A stretch of 64,000 nucleotides of DNA, from positions 4,774,001 through 4,838,000 of the forward strand of contig NC_046674.1 in NCBI RefSeq assembly GCF_003369915.1. Direction: 5' to 3'. Below are positions 48,765 through 60,129 of this stretch, one piece after another (within the stretch, counting starts at the first letter, position 1; the number at the start of each line of letters is the position of its first letter). Position numbers and translations under genes: made by a program. The notes under the pieces were generated by a model. The model had not been told where the DNA came from. It worked only from the letters and a program-made list of their open reading frames with translations, and did no database searches. The DNA is from Drosophila miranda. Its lineage: Eukaryota; Arthropoda; Insecta; Diptera; Drosophilidae.

Positions 48765-50624
48765 ATGGCGGACAGTGAGTTCGAGGAGTTCCATAGGCCG
48801 ATATTTGAGCCACATACGATTGCCACATTTGGAGCAGGTGCAGCGGCCAACAAGAAGAATAATTCCCATGCATTTTACTCGTAAGTAAAAAGAAAAGTAT
48901 TTTTTTCCTCGAACGAAACACGTGGCTCCGAAAGAACCTCTGGATAACATTCTTTGAAATATCGAATTTTCAAGATGTTGTTCGCTCGTGTTCTGTCCTT
49001 CAATATTCTGTCCTCAAATCAATTCATCTACTCTGCCTCAGTTTAATTCCCAACGATGATATGGAGGACTCCACCTCCTCGAAGAGCGATGGCGATGGCT
49101 CGGACCAGGAGGATGGCATTGGGGGCATGGGCATGGCGGAACGTGAACGTGAGCCCAAGCTGCGCCAAGTGGAGGACGACGAACTGGGGGATGGTCTCAA
49201 AGTCACACTCTCATCGGACGGTTCTCTCGACACAAACGACTCGTTCAACTCACATCGGCATCACCCATTGAACCATCAGGATGCCATTGGCGGCATCATG
49301 GGAATGGCCCCCAATGCTCTCTCGTCGGCCCCCGTGACCATTGGCGCCAGCACGGATCTGTTGACTCCGAATGCGGCAGCCACACGGCGACGTCGCAAGT
49401 TGCCCGAGATACCAAAAAACCAGAAATGTAAGTAGACAGAATCCTTGCCCCATTCGTAGCTGAAGTCTTACCCACTCATGGCCTTGTTGCAGCTTCCATT
49501 CTGCATCTTTTAGGTGGCACTAACTACGGATCGCTGGCCGATGAGTTTCGAACTGGAGGCGGCGGAATCATTGGAGGTCCCTTGGCTGCACCGCGCACCG
49601 GACAACAACGCTCATTCCTGTCGCTGAAGTGCGGCTATCTAATGGATGAAGACTCCAGCCCCGATTCGGAGCGGCTGCAGAGCCTGGGGGATGTGGACAG
49701 TGGCCATAGTACAGCGCACTCGCCGAATGACTTCAAGAGCATGTCGCCACAGATCACATCGCCCGTCTCCCAGTCACCATTTCCTCCGCCATTCGGTGGC
49801 GTGCCCTTCGGGCAGTTGGAGATGCTGGAGGCCACACACCGCGGACTGCACAAGTTTGTGCCACGACACCATGACGAGATCGAGCTGGAGATCGGCGATG
49901 CCATCTATGTGCAGAAGGAGGCCGAGGACTTGTGGTGCGAAGGCGTGAACTTGCGCACAGGAAGGCAGGGCATCTTCCCGTCGGCCTATGCCGTCGACTT
50001 GGACTACAACGAGTTCGATCCGACGGTGCAGCTGGTGAAGAAGGAGCGTTATCTGCTTGGATACCTCGGATCCGTAGAGACACTGGCGCACAAGGGCACC
50101 GGCGTGGTCTGTCAAGCGGTACGCAAAATCGTGGGCGAATACGGTGCCTCCCCCACCGGACAGACCTGTATTCTGGAGGTCTCCGATCAGGGACTACGCA
50201 TGGTGGATCGTTCGGGCCCCAATGTAAGTACTGAATGTCGCTTTAACTGTTAATGAGTCATCCTTCAGGAAGCCTTTGTGTTTCTTCTTCCCTTAGAACA
50301 AAAAGGAAAAGAAGCCCTGCATCGACTATTTCTACTCGCTGAAGAACGTCTCGTTCTGTGCATTTCACCCTCGCGATCATCGCTTCATTGGCTTCATTAC
50401 GAAGCATCCCACAGTGCAGCGCTTTGCCTGCCACGTCTTCAAGGGCTCAGAGTCCACCAGGCCAGTGGCCGAGGCAGTTGGGTAATGTTTTCATTCAAAT
50501 CAAATGCTCACAAAGATAAACCTTAACATATATTCTTGTGTCTTTCCTCAGACGGGCCTTTCAGCGTTTCTATCAGAAATTCATTGAAACTGCTTATCCC
50601 ATCGAGGACATCTACATCGAGTAG
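48765..50624 (+). CDS. Aplip1: JIP1-type scaffold, APP-like interacting protein 1 (five coding exons, about 489 aa)
   Basis: This scaffold links kinesin-1 to cargo and to the JNK pathway in axons. Exons: 48765-48880, 49042-49427, 49514-50223, 50297-50481, 50552-50624; the frame is kept throughout. The N-terminus is acidic and Ser-rich. RRRRKLPEIPK near residues 152-163 looks like a JNK docking motif. An SH3 domain spans about 276-330 (LHKFVPRHHDEIELEIGD ... GIFPSAY) and a PTB domain about 345-485. The C-terminus ends EDIYIE, matching the kinesin-light-chain-binding tail of JIP1 (EDIYLE in mammals). Exon 3 has two possible acceptors: 49514 (preferred) or 49493, which adds seven residues in frame. 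AATAAA lies at 50679-50684. Confidence 0.93.
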
Positions 50625-51283
50625 GATCGGGCACGATGAACATACGATGTATTTTTTGTGCGGTTATTAAATAATACAAATAAAATTCTACAACAAATGT
50701 TTGCCCCTTCATCAAAATGAGAAACTTATAACCAATTTGTATAATCCCGCAAGCTCCATTCAAAATTTGAATACATATATGATTTATCTGTTCCTACAAA
50801 TGGTGCAACATCCGAGACATGTAAATAGTTAATTTTAGGTTTGTAAATCCCACTCTTGAAACCGCTTCAAGGCAATCAGTAATAGCTTCCCTTTCTAAGA
50901 ACACACTTTATAAACGAAGACCCAGGATATCACACAACACCACAAATAACTTGAACTCCTGTAAACACTTTGGACAGCCCCTATTTCAGCACAAAACACA
51001 GTGAGGCCAAAGTAGTGTCCCAAATTAACAAATAATTACTTCGATTTCTCTCCCTGTTACGAGGCTCAATAATCCCAAAACCCCATCATCAAACTCCCTA
51101 AGTATTACGAGCATCATTCAAAGCCCAGTTTTAGGATGTGTTAATCCAAGCAGTTGTGTGCATACACTCGAATATATATGTATACAAAGAAATATATAAA
51201 GAAAATCTATATTAAAACCAAGCAAATTGTCCTTTACTATCCTTTCCAGCCGATCAAGCCGATTATTCCGATTTATTACTGGA

Positions 51284-51440
51284 GAATATCTAGCAGATTG
51301 GATCAGATCGGATCAATATTATAGCAGAAGGAACAAAGAAATTGCCGAGGCTGAGCTTCCCTTCCACGCGCCCTCTAATTCTCTCTATCGCTCTATCTCA
51401 CTCATCCTCGTGCAGTGTGCATGCTCTGGCAAAAGGGAAC
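51284..51440 (+). repeat. Dispersed repeat, copy B
   Basis: Same ordered words as copy A at 46945-47110: ATCTAGCAGATTGGATCAGA, GATCGGAT, AGCAGAAGGA, CCACGCGCC, TCGTGCAGTGTGC. It is diverged, with no coding capacity. Confidence 0.65.
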
Positions 51441-51834
51441 TAGATAAAACGGCTGTTGTTTGTGAGAGAATAGAAAAGCAGAGAAAGATGTAAAGAAAAT
51501 TTTAAGAAAATGAAAACTGATCAAATCGAATATATATAAAAACGGTTCGAGCGATTACTATGAAAATTGTTCGTGGGAAAAAATCAATTGGACCCTTTTG
51601 CGAACAGTGACAACCACATATACAATTTATTGTATAAATAACATCAATCATAAGCTCACATTTGTATATACTAATTGAGTTCAGTAAAGCCGTGGCCCTT
51701 GCCGCGGCTCACAAAGTTCCCGCTCGCTTAAACTCTACTACTGTGTACAGTCCCTAAAGTATGACATACTTCTGGGCTGGCATGGCCCATTCACAAAATA
51801 TCAGACATACTTTTTGGGCTAGCCGAAACCCTCA

Positions 51835-51960
51835 GCTCCGTTATTTGTGGGCCGATCCTGGCGTGCCACGAAAGGATGTCCCTGATTTGATGGAGTCCAG
51901 GGATCAAGGATATTTCCTTCAGTCGGGGCCAATCTGGGCATGCCATTCTCTTCTTTTTCA
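51835..51960 (+). repeat. Dispersed repeat segment, first of a related pair
   Basis: Words such as TATTTGTGGGCCGATCCTGGCGTGC and CCTGATTTGATGGAGTCC have counterparts in the same order at 53914-54025 (TATTTGATACCCGACCTGGGCGTGC, CCTTGATTTTATGGAGTCC, then GTGGGCCCATTTGG). Noncoding. Confidence 0.5.
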
Positions 51961-52266
51961 CACTCACGGACCCACATGCAACACAATAGCAAAATGTTTA
52001 AAAAATCGAAATTAGAAAATAAATTGAGACGAAAAGGAACTTCTGCAGGCTCAAACATAGATATATATTTACATACATCTATTTAAAATTATTTAAATGT
52101 ATTAATTCATTTTACAACCAACAAGCAAGCGAACAACAACAAAGAAACAATTGAACAGAGCCATTTAAAATATGAAAATGAAGGAGTCGAAATAAAATAT
52201 TGACGTATGAAGTATGTATGTGTTAAGTGTAGCTGTCTGTCATTATTAATTCGATCTCCATATATC

Positions 52267-52895
52267 CTACATCTCGCCCACTTTGGAGGCCATGTCAATA
52301 AGCACTCCCAGATGGGCATGCAAGATCTTCACTTGCTTGAGTGCCTTCTCGTCCAGTTGCATCATAATGTGCTTACTGGGCACTGGGTTCATTTTGTAGG
52401 GCCTCACGGTGATCACGCCACTCTGGCAGTAAATGTACACATCAGCACAGTCATCCCAGTTTTTCTTGAAAGCCAGCGGGCTGCCGGCGTCGGAGAGCAC
52501 CAACTCATCGGCGCGCGGCCAACGTTCGAACATTACGGCTGGCACATCATAGGGGTTATCCTGGTCCAACGATTGTTCGAGGGGGTGCGGCGGCTGGGAG
52601 CCCTGGGGACTGCCGCAACGTTCGCGATCAGAGGAGCTGCTGCGAGCTCGGCTGTCTGGGGGCTCGGTACCTGAAAAGGATATGGTGTGTATTGCGTTAA
52701 TATATTACCAATCATTTGCATTCACTCACCCTCCCGCTTGGTGTTAGTGTCCACTTGATTCTTGGCGCACTTCTCAAGCTCATCGGTCTCCTCCAGAGCA
52801 GCTTCGGACTTGGTTTGAGCCAGACATACCATCTCCGTTTGGTCAGCTGTCTTGGTCATCGGCTTACGACGTGAAACAGCTCGGCGGCGAGGCAT
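52267..52895 (-). CDS. Conserved-looking 189-aa protein of unknown function (two exons)
   Basis: I do not recognise the family. Exon 1 is 52730-52895 and exon 2 is 52267-52670, separated by a 59-nt intron (donor GTGAGT, acceptor TTTTCAG); the junction forms a Gly codon. The N-terminus is very basic (MPRRRAVSRRKP), consistent with a nuclear or nucleic-acid-binding role, followed by a charged, Glu-rich stretch and a Ser/Pro-rich linker. Residues about 88-189 look like one folded domain, with blocks NPYDVPAVMFERWPRADEL, WDDCADVYIYCQSGVITVRP and a helical ILHAHLGVLIDMASKV near the end. Splice sites, codon character and block structure argue for a real gene. Its immediate upstream sequence is duplicated at 53253-53527. 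Confidence 0.8.
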
Positions 52896-53170
52896 CTTTC
52901 CTTCTCTACTGCCGATTGAATTATGAAATTTGGAAACCTATGTTACTTGTTACAATAATTTACGGGCTACTACGATGAACGTTAGTTTGAACTTGATTTT
53001 TGTTCAATATGTGATACAGAATTTGATTGATAGGAAACGGGGTAGCTCCGGTAATAGCACTCACTAGTGCGTAATTTTCGAACTGAACCTAAAGGAAACG
53101 TACTTAAATAGGTGATATATGGTTATAATGACTTAATGGATCTGCCAAATCTGGGTAGAAAAAATATTTT
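52896..53170. repeat. Tandem duplication, copy 1, covering the upstream region of the 189-aa gene
   Basis: This 275-bp segment begins at the base before the ATG (52895) and is repeated nearly identically at 53253-53527, offset exactly 357 bp. Few substitutions separate the copies (for example GATACAGAA versus GATATAGAA and GTAGCTCC versus GTAGCCCC). Confidence 0.9.
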
Positions 53171-53252
53171 TGTATTATTACTGCCAATTGAATTATAAAT
53201 TTTTTTTAACCTTTCCGTCTCTACTGCCGATTGAATTATGAATTTTGTAACT

Positions 53253-53527
53253 CTTTCCTTCTCTACTGCCGATTGAATTATGAAATTTGGAAACCTATGT
53301 TACTTGTTACAATAATTTACGGGCTACTACGATGAACGTTAGTTTGAACTTGATTTTTGTTCAATATGTGATATAGAATTTGATTGGTGGGAAACGGGGT
53401 AGCCCCGGTAATAGCACTCACTAGTGCGTCATTTTCAAACTGAACCTAAACGAAACCTACTTAAATAGGTGATATATGACTATGATGATTTAATGGATTT
53501 GCCAAATCTGGTTAGAAAAAATATTAT
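53253..53527. repeat. Tandem duplication, copy 2
   Basis: Near-identical copy of 52896-53170. Between the copies (53171-53252) are two further partial versions of the leading phrase (ACTGCCAATTGAATTATAAA near 53181 and CTCTACTGCCGATTGAATTATGAA near 53219), so the duplication may have had more than one step. Confidence 0.9.
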
Positions 53528-54482
53528 TTTATTATTATTATTTTATTATTCTTTTATTTTTGATCCTAATTTTTTATTTTCATTTAAAATCTATTACAGA
53601 ATAACGCTTAAGAGGCAATATCCTTATTGTTCTCAATGCCCAAGTGCTCGAAAACGATCGGGGACACTATCGCGACCACAAGGAGGAGAGTCCCGCCAAG
53701 ATCGGATTAGATATGGTGGAGCTATAGCGGTTTATAACGTTAAAAACGTTAAACCTTATTGTCTTTGATCCGAATCTGACTGCAATCGAACGAGGATGTT
53801 CTCCCGATAACAAAAAGGTGTGGCACGCCCTGATCGAATGATAAATAGCGAAGGAAAGTAGGTATGTATGGGTAACAGGGGAAAATATCCTTGATCCTTG
53901 GTTGGAGAACATTTTGTTGCATATTTGATACCCGACCTGGGCGTGCGGCGTCTCATCCTTGATTTTATGGAGTCCAAAACATTTAATTCTCTCTGCAATT
54001 AGTGGGCCCATTTGGACTAGACATAGCTTCCTGTGTTCGTTAAAGTACCTCAGATCGAGTGATTTTCAAAACCCTGCCCACATCTCAAAAAGCGCTCCCA
54101 GTGAAATAAACACCAGATAGTTGTGCTCAATAAAACGGTTTTTTATATTCAATATAGAAATTGTTTCTTTCGAATAATTTAACATTTCTGTCTTGTATGC
54201 TTAGATGCTTGTGTATGGCTTATTTCTCTCAAAATGTACCCATTTTTGTCTTTGATTGGGTAATATCAAATTTTGGTCTGCTTAACATCCTAATGGGGGA
54301 TGGGATGGCTGTTCCAGCTCTGCTTTTGCTTTTGCTTATAAAATTAAATTGGTTCTGCTTCAGTCTTAGACAACGTAATTAAAAATGCCTTTTCTCAAAT
54401 AAATGGGGAACTTGACCAAACGAATATTAGAATTAGGACGAGTATACTTCCTGTATACCTACATATGTATATATGTATGTTC
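53528..54482. other. Intergenic DNA between the THAP gene and the 189-aa gene
   Basis: No gene recognised. It is AT-rich at both ends, with the second member of a dispersed repeat pair at 53914-54025. Short frames here show no known domain. Confidence 0.5.
53914..54025 (+). repeat. Dispersed repeat segment, second of a related pair
   Basis: Counterpart of 51835-51960, with the same word order and orientation but diverged. Confidence 0.5.
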
Positions 54483-57115
54483 TTATATCTGATTCTTCTT
54501 GCCATAGATACTGTAGCTCTTCTCCACGAAGATCTGAATAGACCGCTTCACGTCCTGCTTGTGCGGCTCGGGCAACTGCTCCAACTTCGGCAAGATCTTC
54601 ATGAGGAAGCGAAAGTCGGGCGAGAGATTAATGTTGGTCTCGGAAATCATCTTTGTGGCCTCCCCCTCCTTTTCTGCCTTTTCTTCCTTCTCGGACTTTA
54701 TGATCTTGACACATTGAATAGGTGGCGGCAGTGGAGCTACAACGGAGACTGTGGCTTGAACCGAGTCCGGTTCCATTTTGACAAAGTTCGTGGGATTCTT
54801 CTTGGGCGGCAATGTAATGTGGGGCCTGTGGACCACCGGCTTCTCCTTCACTGTCACTGCCAGAGGAGGCGGCTTCGCCTGCTTCTGCTCCTTGTCCTGA
54901 ATACGGTTGAGTATCTGGGGCAGCAGCTTCTCCAAATGCTGGGTGAGATTGTCCTGTGGCTTGTCGCTGACAATCATCAGCTTCTTGGGCACGGACTCTT
55001 TCTCCTGCTCCACGACGACGAACATCTTTCGCTTCTTGGGCTGGCCATTCGTCTCTGAATCATGGCCGTTCTTCTCGTCCGACTTCTCAGTGATCAAGTA
55101 GAGCTTCCGCTTCTTCGGCTGGCCATTCTCCGGGCGATCAATGGCATTTTTCGGGCTAGTAGTTCCATTCTCCAGGAAACAATTTCCATTATGTGATGAC
55201 TCCACCAGGGAGGCCAGTGGCAGTGCCACCTCGTAGTCGGAGTTGATGGACTGCACATCGCTGGAGGCCGAGGAGCAGATGGAGTGAGAGCGCTGAGGCA
55301 CGGGGGTGATGGTAGTCACCGATTTCTTGGCCTGTTGCGGTTTCTGTGGATCTCTTATGGGGATCTGAAATAAAGAAGACGATTGTTAAGATGTCCAATG
55401 GTACGGGCTAGGGCCTGACTTACATTAACCAGTTGTATGGTGGTGTTGTTATCCACAATGGGCTTTGTAGCTCCTACTGCTCCTACTCCACCTCCTCCTC
55501 CTGTAGTATTTGTATCTGTTGTGTTTGTTGTTGTTGGTATGGCCTTGGATTTGCGCAGCGGCGTCATCTTGATGCGCGTCTTGGCCATATTCTGAAAATG
55601 CCTGGAGCAGATGCGAAGCTTTTGCAGACCGCCAAGCTTCTCCACACGTTGATCGCTCACACCGAAATGCCGAAGCCAATGGTTGCAGCTGCAAGAGTAG
55701 CATGGATAGCATTAGTATGTGTGTGCGAGAGTATTGTTTTTTGCGAAGCCCAACTTTTAGTTAACTTAACACATTTTATCAACCATTTATCAAATATAAA
55801 CAACCATTCTTGTAGGTAAACACACCAATTATTCCACAGAGATCGCGAGAAAGAGAGAGGGAGTGATGGCGCAAATAGTGCAATCGCCTTGGCAGTTCTT
55901 TGTTTACTGCAAAAACTGCATTGAAGTTTTGTTCTTTTGGACGCTTTCCCGCCGCAGCTTTCAAATTAGATCCCACTCTCTCTCTCTCTCTCTCCCAGCA
56001 CACACACGCACAGAAGTTTTGTGTCAGGAAAGCTTTTTTATGCTCATGCACATGCTCTCTCCCTCTATTACTTACACGCGCTTGGTTAGTCTGTGAGAGA
56101 GAGAGAATGAGAACGAAAGCTGAACGGAAGTTTAGCGACATGCATGTCTTTGCATTAATACCGGCACATTTCTGTTGTGTTGTGTTGTGTTGTTGCAGCG
56201 CAGCTTCTACTCCACCCTCTCCTCTCGCGCTGCCGACGCTGTGGTGGATGATGGTGGAAGTGCTCATATACTGTTTATGGATAGGCAAGAAGTCGACAAG
56301 TCAACCAATTAGGGTGGACCATGCTACATGGTTTACATGAATATTATGACGTAAATTATGGTTGCCCCTACATGCATACATATACTGTAAATTCGAATCC
56401 TCCACTTTTTGTATCTTCTCCTAACTAACTGATGTTTTCAGATACAGTGCAAACATCAAATCAAAATCATACCAGTAATTCCCTATGCAAAGGGCATAGC
56501 AAGCACGGTCCACCCTAAGCTCCATGGCCAATGCCAAAGCAAACAGAATGTTTTTGCAGATCACAGAATAACAACAAAAAGAGAGAGAAAGATGTAAAGG
56601 AAGAGAAGAAGAAGCCCCCACATGCATTAAAGGAGAGCGTGAGAGCTATAAATAAACGCAATGACGCGCCCCCTCCTCCAGCTGCTGCTCACCCACATCA
56701 GCATAATTGCAACACTCACACAAATGCACTTTGCTGGCATTGAAATTTTCTATGATATCCAAGCGATCGCAGAGAGACACAGACAGTTCAATAACCTTTG
56801 ACTGGTAATAATCGAAGAGGAACAAGCGAAAGCTCTCTCTTGTCTTGGGCAAAACAAAAAAAAAACAACAAGCTAAGCTTTGATCGTAAAGCTTTGGAGA
56901 CGGAACGAATTCCTATGTAAACAGGTTTCTTGTGGTTCTGGAATTATGGAAATTCTGGCAACTCACCGTTGGGCATCGTTGACTGGAAAGCGACGCAGCT
57001 CCGATTGCTTCACGTCCTGGCAGCCCATCAGACAAATCCTCGAAGGTGCCGCCAACCAAGTCTGGGCACTGGGATGCAGGGACCTTGCCTGGCTTATCTG
57101 CAGATTGCTCGTCAT
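54483..57115 (-). CDS. THAP zinc-finger protein with C-terminal BESS-like motif (three coding exons, 431 aa)
   Basis: Probable DNA-binding nuclear regulator. Exons: 56967-57115, 55424-55688, 54483-55364, all in frame. The THAP domain is split by the first intron: Cys28 and Cys32 (RICLMGC), ELRRFP at 39-44, Trp54 (CNHWLRHF), then Cys77 and His80 (ICSRHF), giving the C2CH zinc set. A tract of Thr and Gly follows. Two copies of NGQPKKRK (tandem nuclear-localisation-like signals) lie in exon 3. Near the end, DFRFLMKILPKLEQLP and the helix after it resemble a BESS protein-interaction motif. The start is the Met at 57115. It lies one base after a possible acceptor (TTTCTTCCAG), so a noncoding first exon may exist upstream. 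No P-element transposase domain follows the THAP, so it is not a P-element relic. Confidence 0.85.
55689..56966 (-). other. First intron of the THAP gene
   Basis: A 1278-nt intron with donor GTGAGT and acceptor CTCTTGCAG. It holds a CT run (55976-55994), short GA runs, a TGTGT repeat (56174-56193), and an inverted pair AGGGTGGACC (56311-56320) / GGTCCACCCT (56507-56516). The longest frames inside it show no domain. Confidence 0.75.
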
Positions 57116-59188
57116 TCTGGAAGAAACACATGTACGTATAAGAAAGTAATACGTAGTATGTACGCGTAATGCTGCGCTGTTTGTTCATGTACTTAGCTGA
57201 AGCATGCTAGGGAGGCCATAGACAGCAACAACAATACACCAGCGTCAGCAGTGAAAAACCACAAAGAGCGAAAAGCACACACCGCTCCCACTCTGTCGAC
57301 AGCTTTGTTTTGTTGCATTATGTAAAGCTTTCAGCTTTCGTAGAACTAGAGCTTACACGGTCCCCGCGTGGCTGGCTGGCTACTGTTGCTGTTGCTCTTG
57401 CTGTCTGGCCGTTTAATATTTACGAAAAAACCGATGAAAATTCCACACAAATGGTTGACTCATTTACTTTTAACTCGCATCATCCCTTTTTTTTAATCTA
57501 GTATACATAATTTTTACCTGTTGCACTACTCCTCCTCCTCCTAATCTCTCTCTCTCTCACTCTCTCTCTCACTCTCTCTCTATCTCTCTCAGTCTGTTGC
57601 TGCACCGAAGCTGCACTCTTAAGTTGAATACCCGCGCTTCTCTCTATCCGCTGCTCAATGCCGTTGTTATCAGTGTGACGATTTTCCACTGGGGGCTTTT
57701 TAACACGTTAAAATTCAATTTCAGATGAATTCCTTTGATTTCGAATGGCATGGCTTATCTTAATTAACGCTGGGTGCCGTTCCGTGCCTCAGGCCCGGGC
57801 TCTGTTCTTGATGATTCTACTCTCTACGTCACGGTATGACTACCAAAGTTTCATTTTCGTCGTTTTGAAGGCGCAGAAAGCTTTTGAAAGCTGATTAAGC
57901 TTGGTTTTTGAGAGCAGAGAGAGCATGAGCATGTGGATCTCTTTCAGTTAAAAGCTCTCAACTTTTTGTTTCCTTTGGATTTATTAATTATCGTTGTAAG
58001 AGCTTTTGCTTTCCGTTTAAAATTTAAATTTGGATAGCAGTTGCGCTTATCAATTACGAGGAGTCATAAATTTAGCAGCAATGTTGAATCGACAAGTTTA
58101 ACCAACTCAAAATTAATAGTTTTAAAAGCTTTTCCATAAATAAAAATTCGTAGAAACGCAGGTGTTTTTCAGGCTATTTCTGTTCATTAATTACATACAT
58201 TTTACAGGCAATTTGCGGCTGGCAAATACTCATTTGACTATTATTTAAAAGCCAATCAATTGGCGGCTCGACACTGTCATAAATTTCAATAGTTGCTCAT
58301 TAGACGATGGAGGAAAACCACGTTGAAAAAGAAGGGGCTTGGAACTAAAGATAAGCATCCACTTGTCACATCACTCATATTTCATATTTCTTTCCATCTG
58401 GAGCCAAGCCACGCCCCACCCCCACCCCCACCCCCACCCCACTCGAATTGTCTATGGAAATCGGCTGTCACTTGTCAATTGTTCCATCAGTTGTACTCGT
58501 AGCCAGAGGCAGCCTCAATTTTCCAGGCCTTGCAGGCGCTAAAATGCACATCATAAAAGTTTAATAGCTAACTACATATTTTGATGGGGAGGTGGGGGTT
58601 AATTTTCATTGTTTTTGCCAGCAATTAATTATTCCGGCCAAATTGTCAATTGTCTGTGTGTGTGCTCAAGATGATTGCATTTTATGACCGGCTATGGCTA
58701 CGGGCACAGAACAGAACAGAACAGAAAAGAAGCATAGTTATAGATAGGCCCGATCTGTTTTTCCCAAGAACAGATGTGAGTGGGCCGACCGGAGCGGAGT
58801 GCTGACTGCATTTGAAATCGCGCTCAGTCAGCATTTTAATTTCTGTCTGATTGAAGTGAATGAATAGACTTCTCCGAGTGGAAGTGTGTGCCCCCGTTGC
58901 CGGCGCGGCGATGCCAGACGGCGATAATTCCCATCGACATCGCCCATCATCGCTGTGTGGTCTATTCTGTATGTCTGAGCGACAGCCGGAGGGCAATCGT
59001 CGTTAACTGCCAGCAGATTATGTGATTGGAATATTGACAATTAGGCGGCTACAAATTGATTTACTTGTAATTTTTTATGGCGCCCCTCATCATGGAATTT
59101 GCTTGCTAATTGATGAAGATCAGGAGAGGCAAACAACTATCGTTCTTTGTATAGGGAATGAGATGGAAAAAAATCACAAAAAGATTCT
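57116..59188. other. Upstream of the THAP gene to the tRNA array, noncoding
   Basis: No gene recognised. Contents: CT array (57545-57592), CCCCAC repeat (58414-58440), AACAG repeats (58707-58727) and AT-rich unique DNA. Transcription start sequences of the THAP gene probably lie at its left end. Confidence 0.5.
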
Positions 59189-59272
59189 TGTCAGAAGTGG
59201 GATTCGAACCCACGCCTACAGAAGTAGACTGCGACCTGAACGCAGCGCCTTAGACCACTCGGCCATCCTGAC
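59189..59272 (-). tRNA. tRNA-Leu (anticodon CAG), copy 1
   Basis: Read on the minus strand, an 84-nt gene with acceptor stem GTCAGGA / TTCTGAC and discriminator A, anticodon stem CTGCG / CGCAG around loop TTCAGGT (anticodon CAG, decodes CUG), a long variable arm as in class II tRNAs, and T arm GTGGG-TTCGAAT-CCCAC. Internal boxes A (TGGCCGAGTGG) and B (GGTTCGAATCC) are intact. No intron. A T5 run just downstream serves as pol III terminator. Confidence 0.97.
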
Positions 59273-59457
59273 TGTTGAAACAACGAGAGTCAGGACCTCT
59301 ACTCGCCCGATCAATTTAAAGAGTATTTTTAGAGAGTTGAAACCAAGCAACGATCATTTAAATAAAACATAATGGCCAGATTAATTACAAACCTTATCCT
59401 CTAAGGTATTAACCATTAATCAAATAAGTTTCTTTAGAAAAAAGGTGCAAAAAATCT

Positions 59458-59541
59458 TGTCAGAAGTGGGATTCGAACCCACGCCTACAGAAGTAGACTG
59501 CGACCTGAACGCAGCGCCTTAGACCACTCGGCCATCCTGAC
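59458..59541 (-). tRNA. tRNA-Leu (anticodon CAG), copy 2
   Basis: Identical in sequence to copy 1. The 3' flank on the minus strand has a T6 terminator (GATTTTTTGC). Its 3' flank is related to those of copies 3 and 4. Confidence 0.97.
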
Positions 59542-60098
59542 TCTTAGAAACCGTTCTGACAGAACATTGTTTTCGAGGAAGGATTTTTTTTTTTGGAAAA
59601 AAATATAATTAGAATAGAATAGAATTAAATGAAAAAGAAAGGAAGGGAAGATTTCGACGTTGTAACTTCAGGTAGCACTGCAGAAACCTATTACATAAAA
59701 AGCATTACATTACGATAAACATGAAAAGTCAATGAAAATAGCTAAATAACTTATCAATAACTTTGATAAACAACAAATAGGAAAAGTTTACTTTTTCGGT
59801 ATCTTTTGGTATTTTTATAGACATATGCACATATTTTCCATTTCTATTATCTCCTATGAGAGAGATGATTCTTGATAGAAGTTTTTCATCAAAGCCCGTC
59901 TAACATAATGAAATCTCTAAAAAACAAAATCCCAGAAAAATGGCCCAATCTCGGCTAACGGAACGGTAGATGATTATCCCAGAATTTGGTAACGCAACGC
60001 ATGTAACGTTCGTTAGATGCCTCCGCGGTTTCATTACAAACGAGGGGGAATGGTCCCATTCCGATTCATGGCTAATCATGGCCATACGATCTCTCTCT

Positions 60099-60129
<31 letters not shown>

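Larger units (their letters stand above)
50625..52266. other. Convergent intergenic region between Aplip1 and the 189-aa gene
   Basis: No gene seen. It contains the Aplip1 poly(A) signal (50679-50684), copy B of a dispersed repeat (51284-51440) and a segment at 51835-51960 related to 53914-54025. The remainder is AT-rich unique sequence. Confidence 0.55.

Noticed and set aside
55779-56288. 169-aa minus-strand frame inside the THAP gene intron
   Set aside because: It lies wholly in an intron with good donor and acceptor, and contains CT and TGTGT repeats; no domain seen.
57869-57899. TTTTGAAAGCTGATT near 57879, matching the 3' part of the bantam microRNA (a shorter match also near 2558-2572)
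   Set aside because: The seed end of bantam is absent and I see no matching hairpin arm, so it is a chance partial match.
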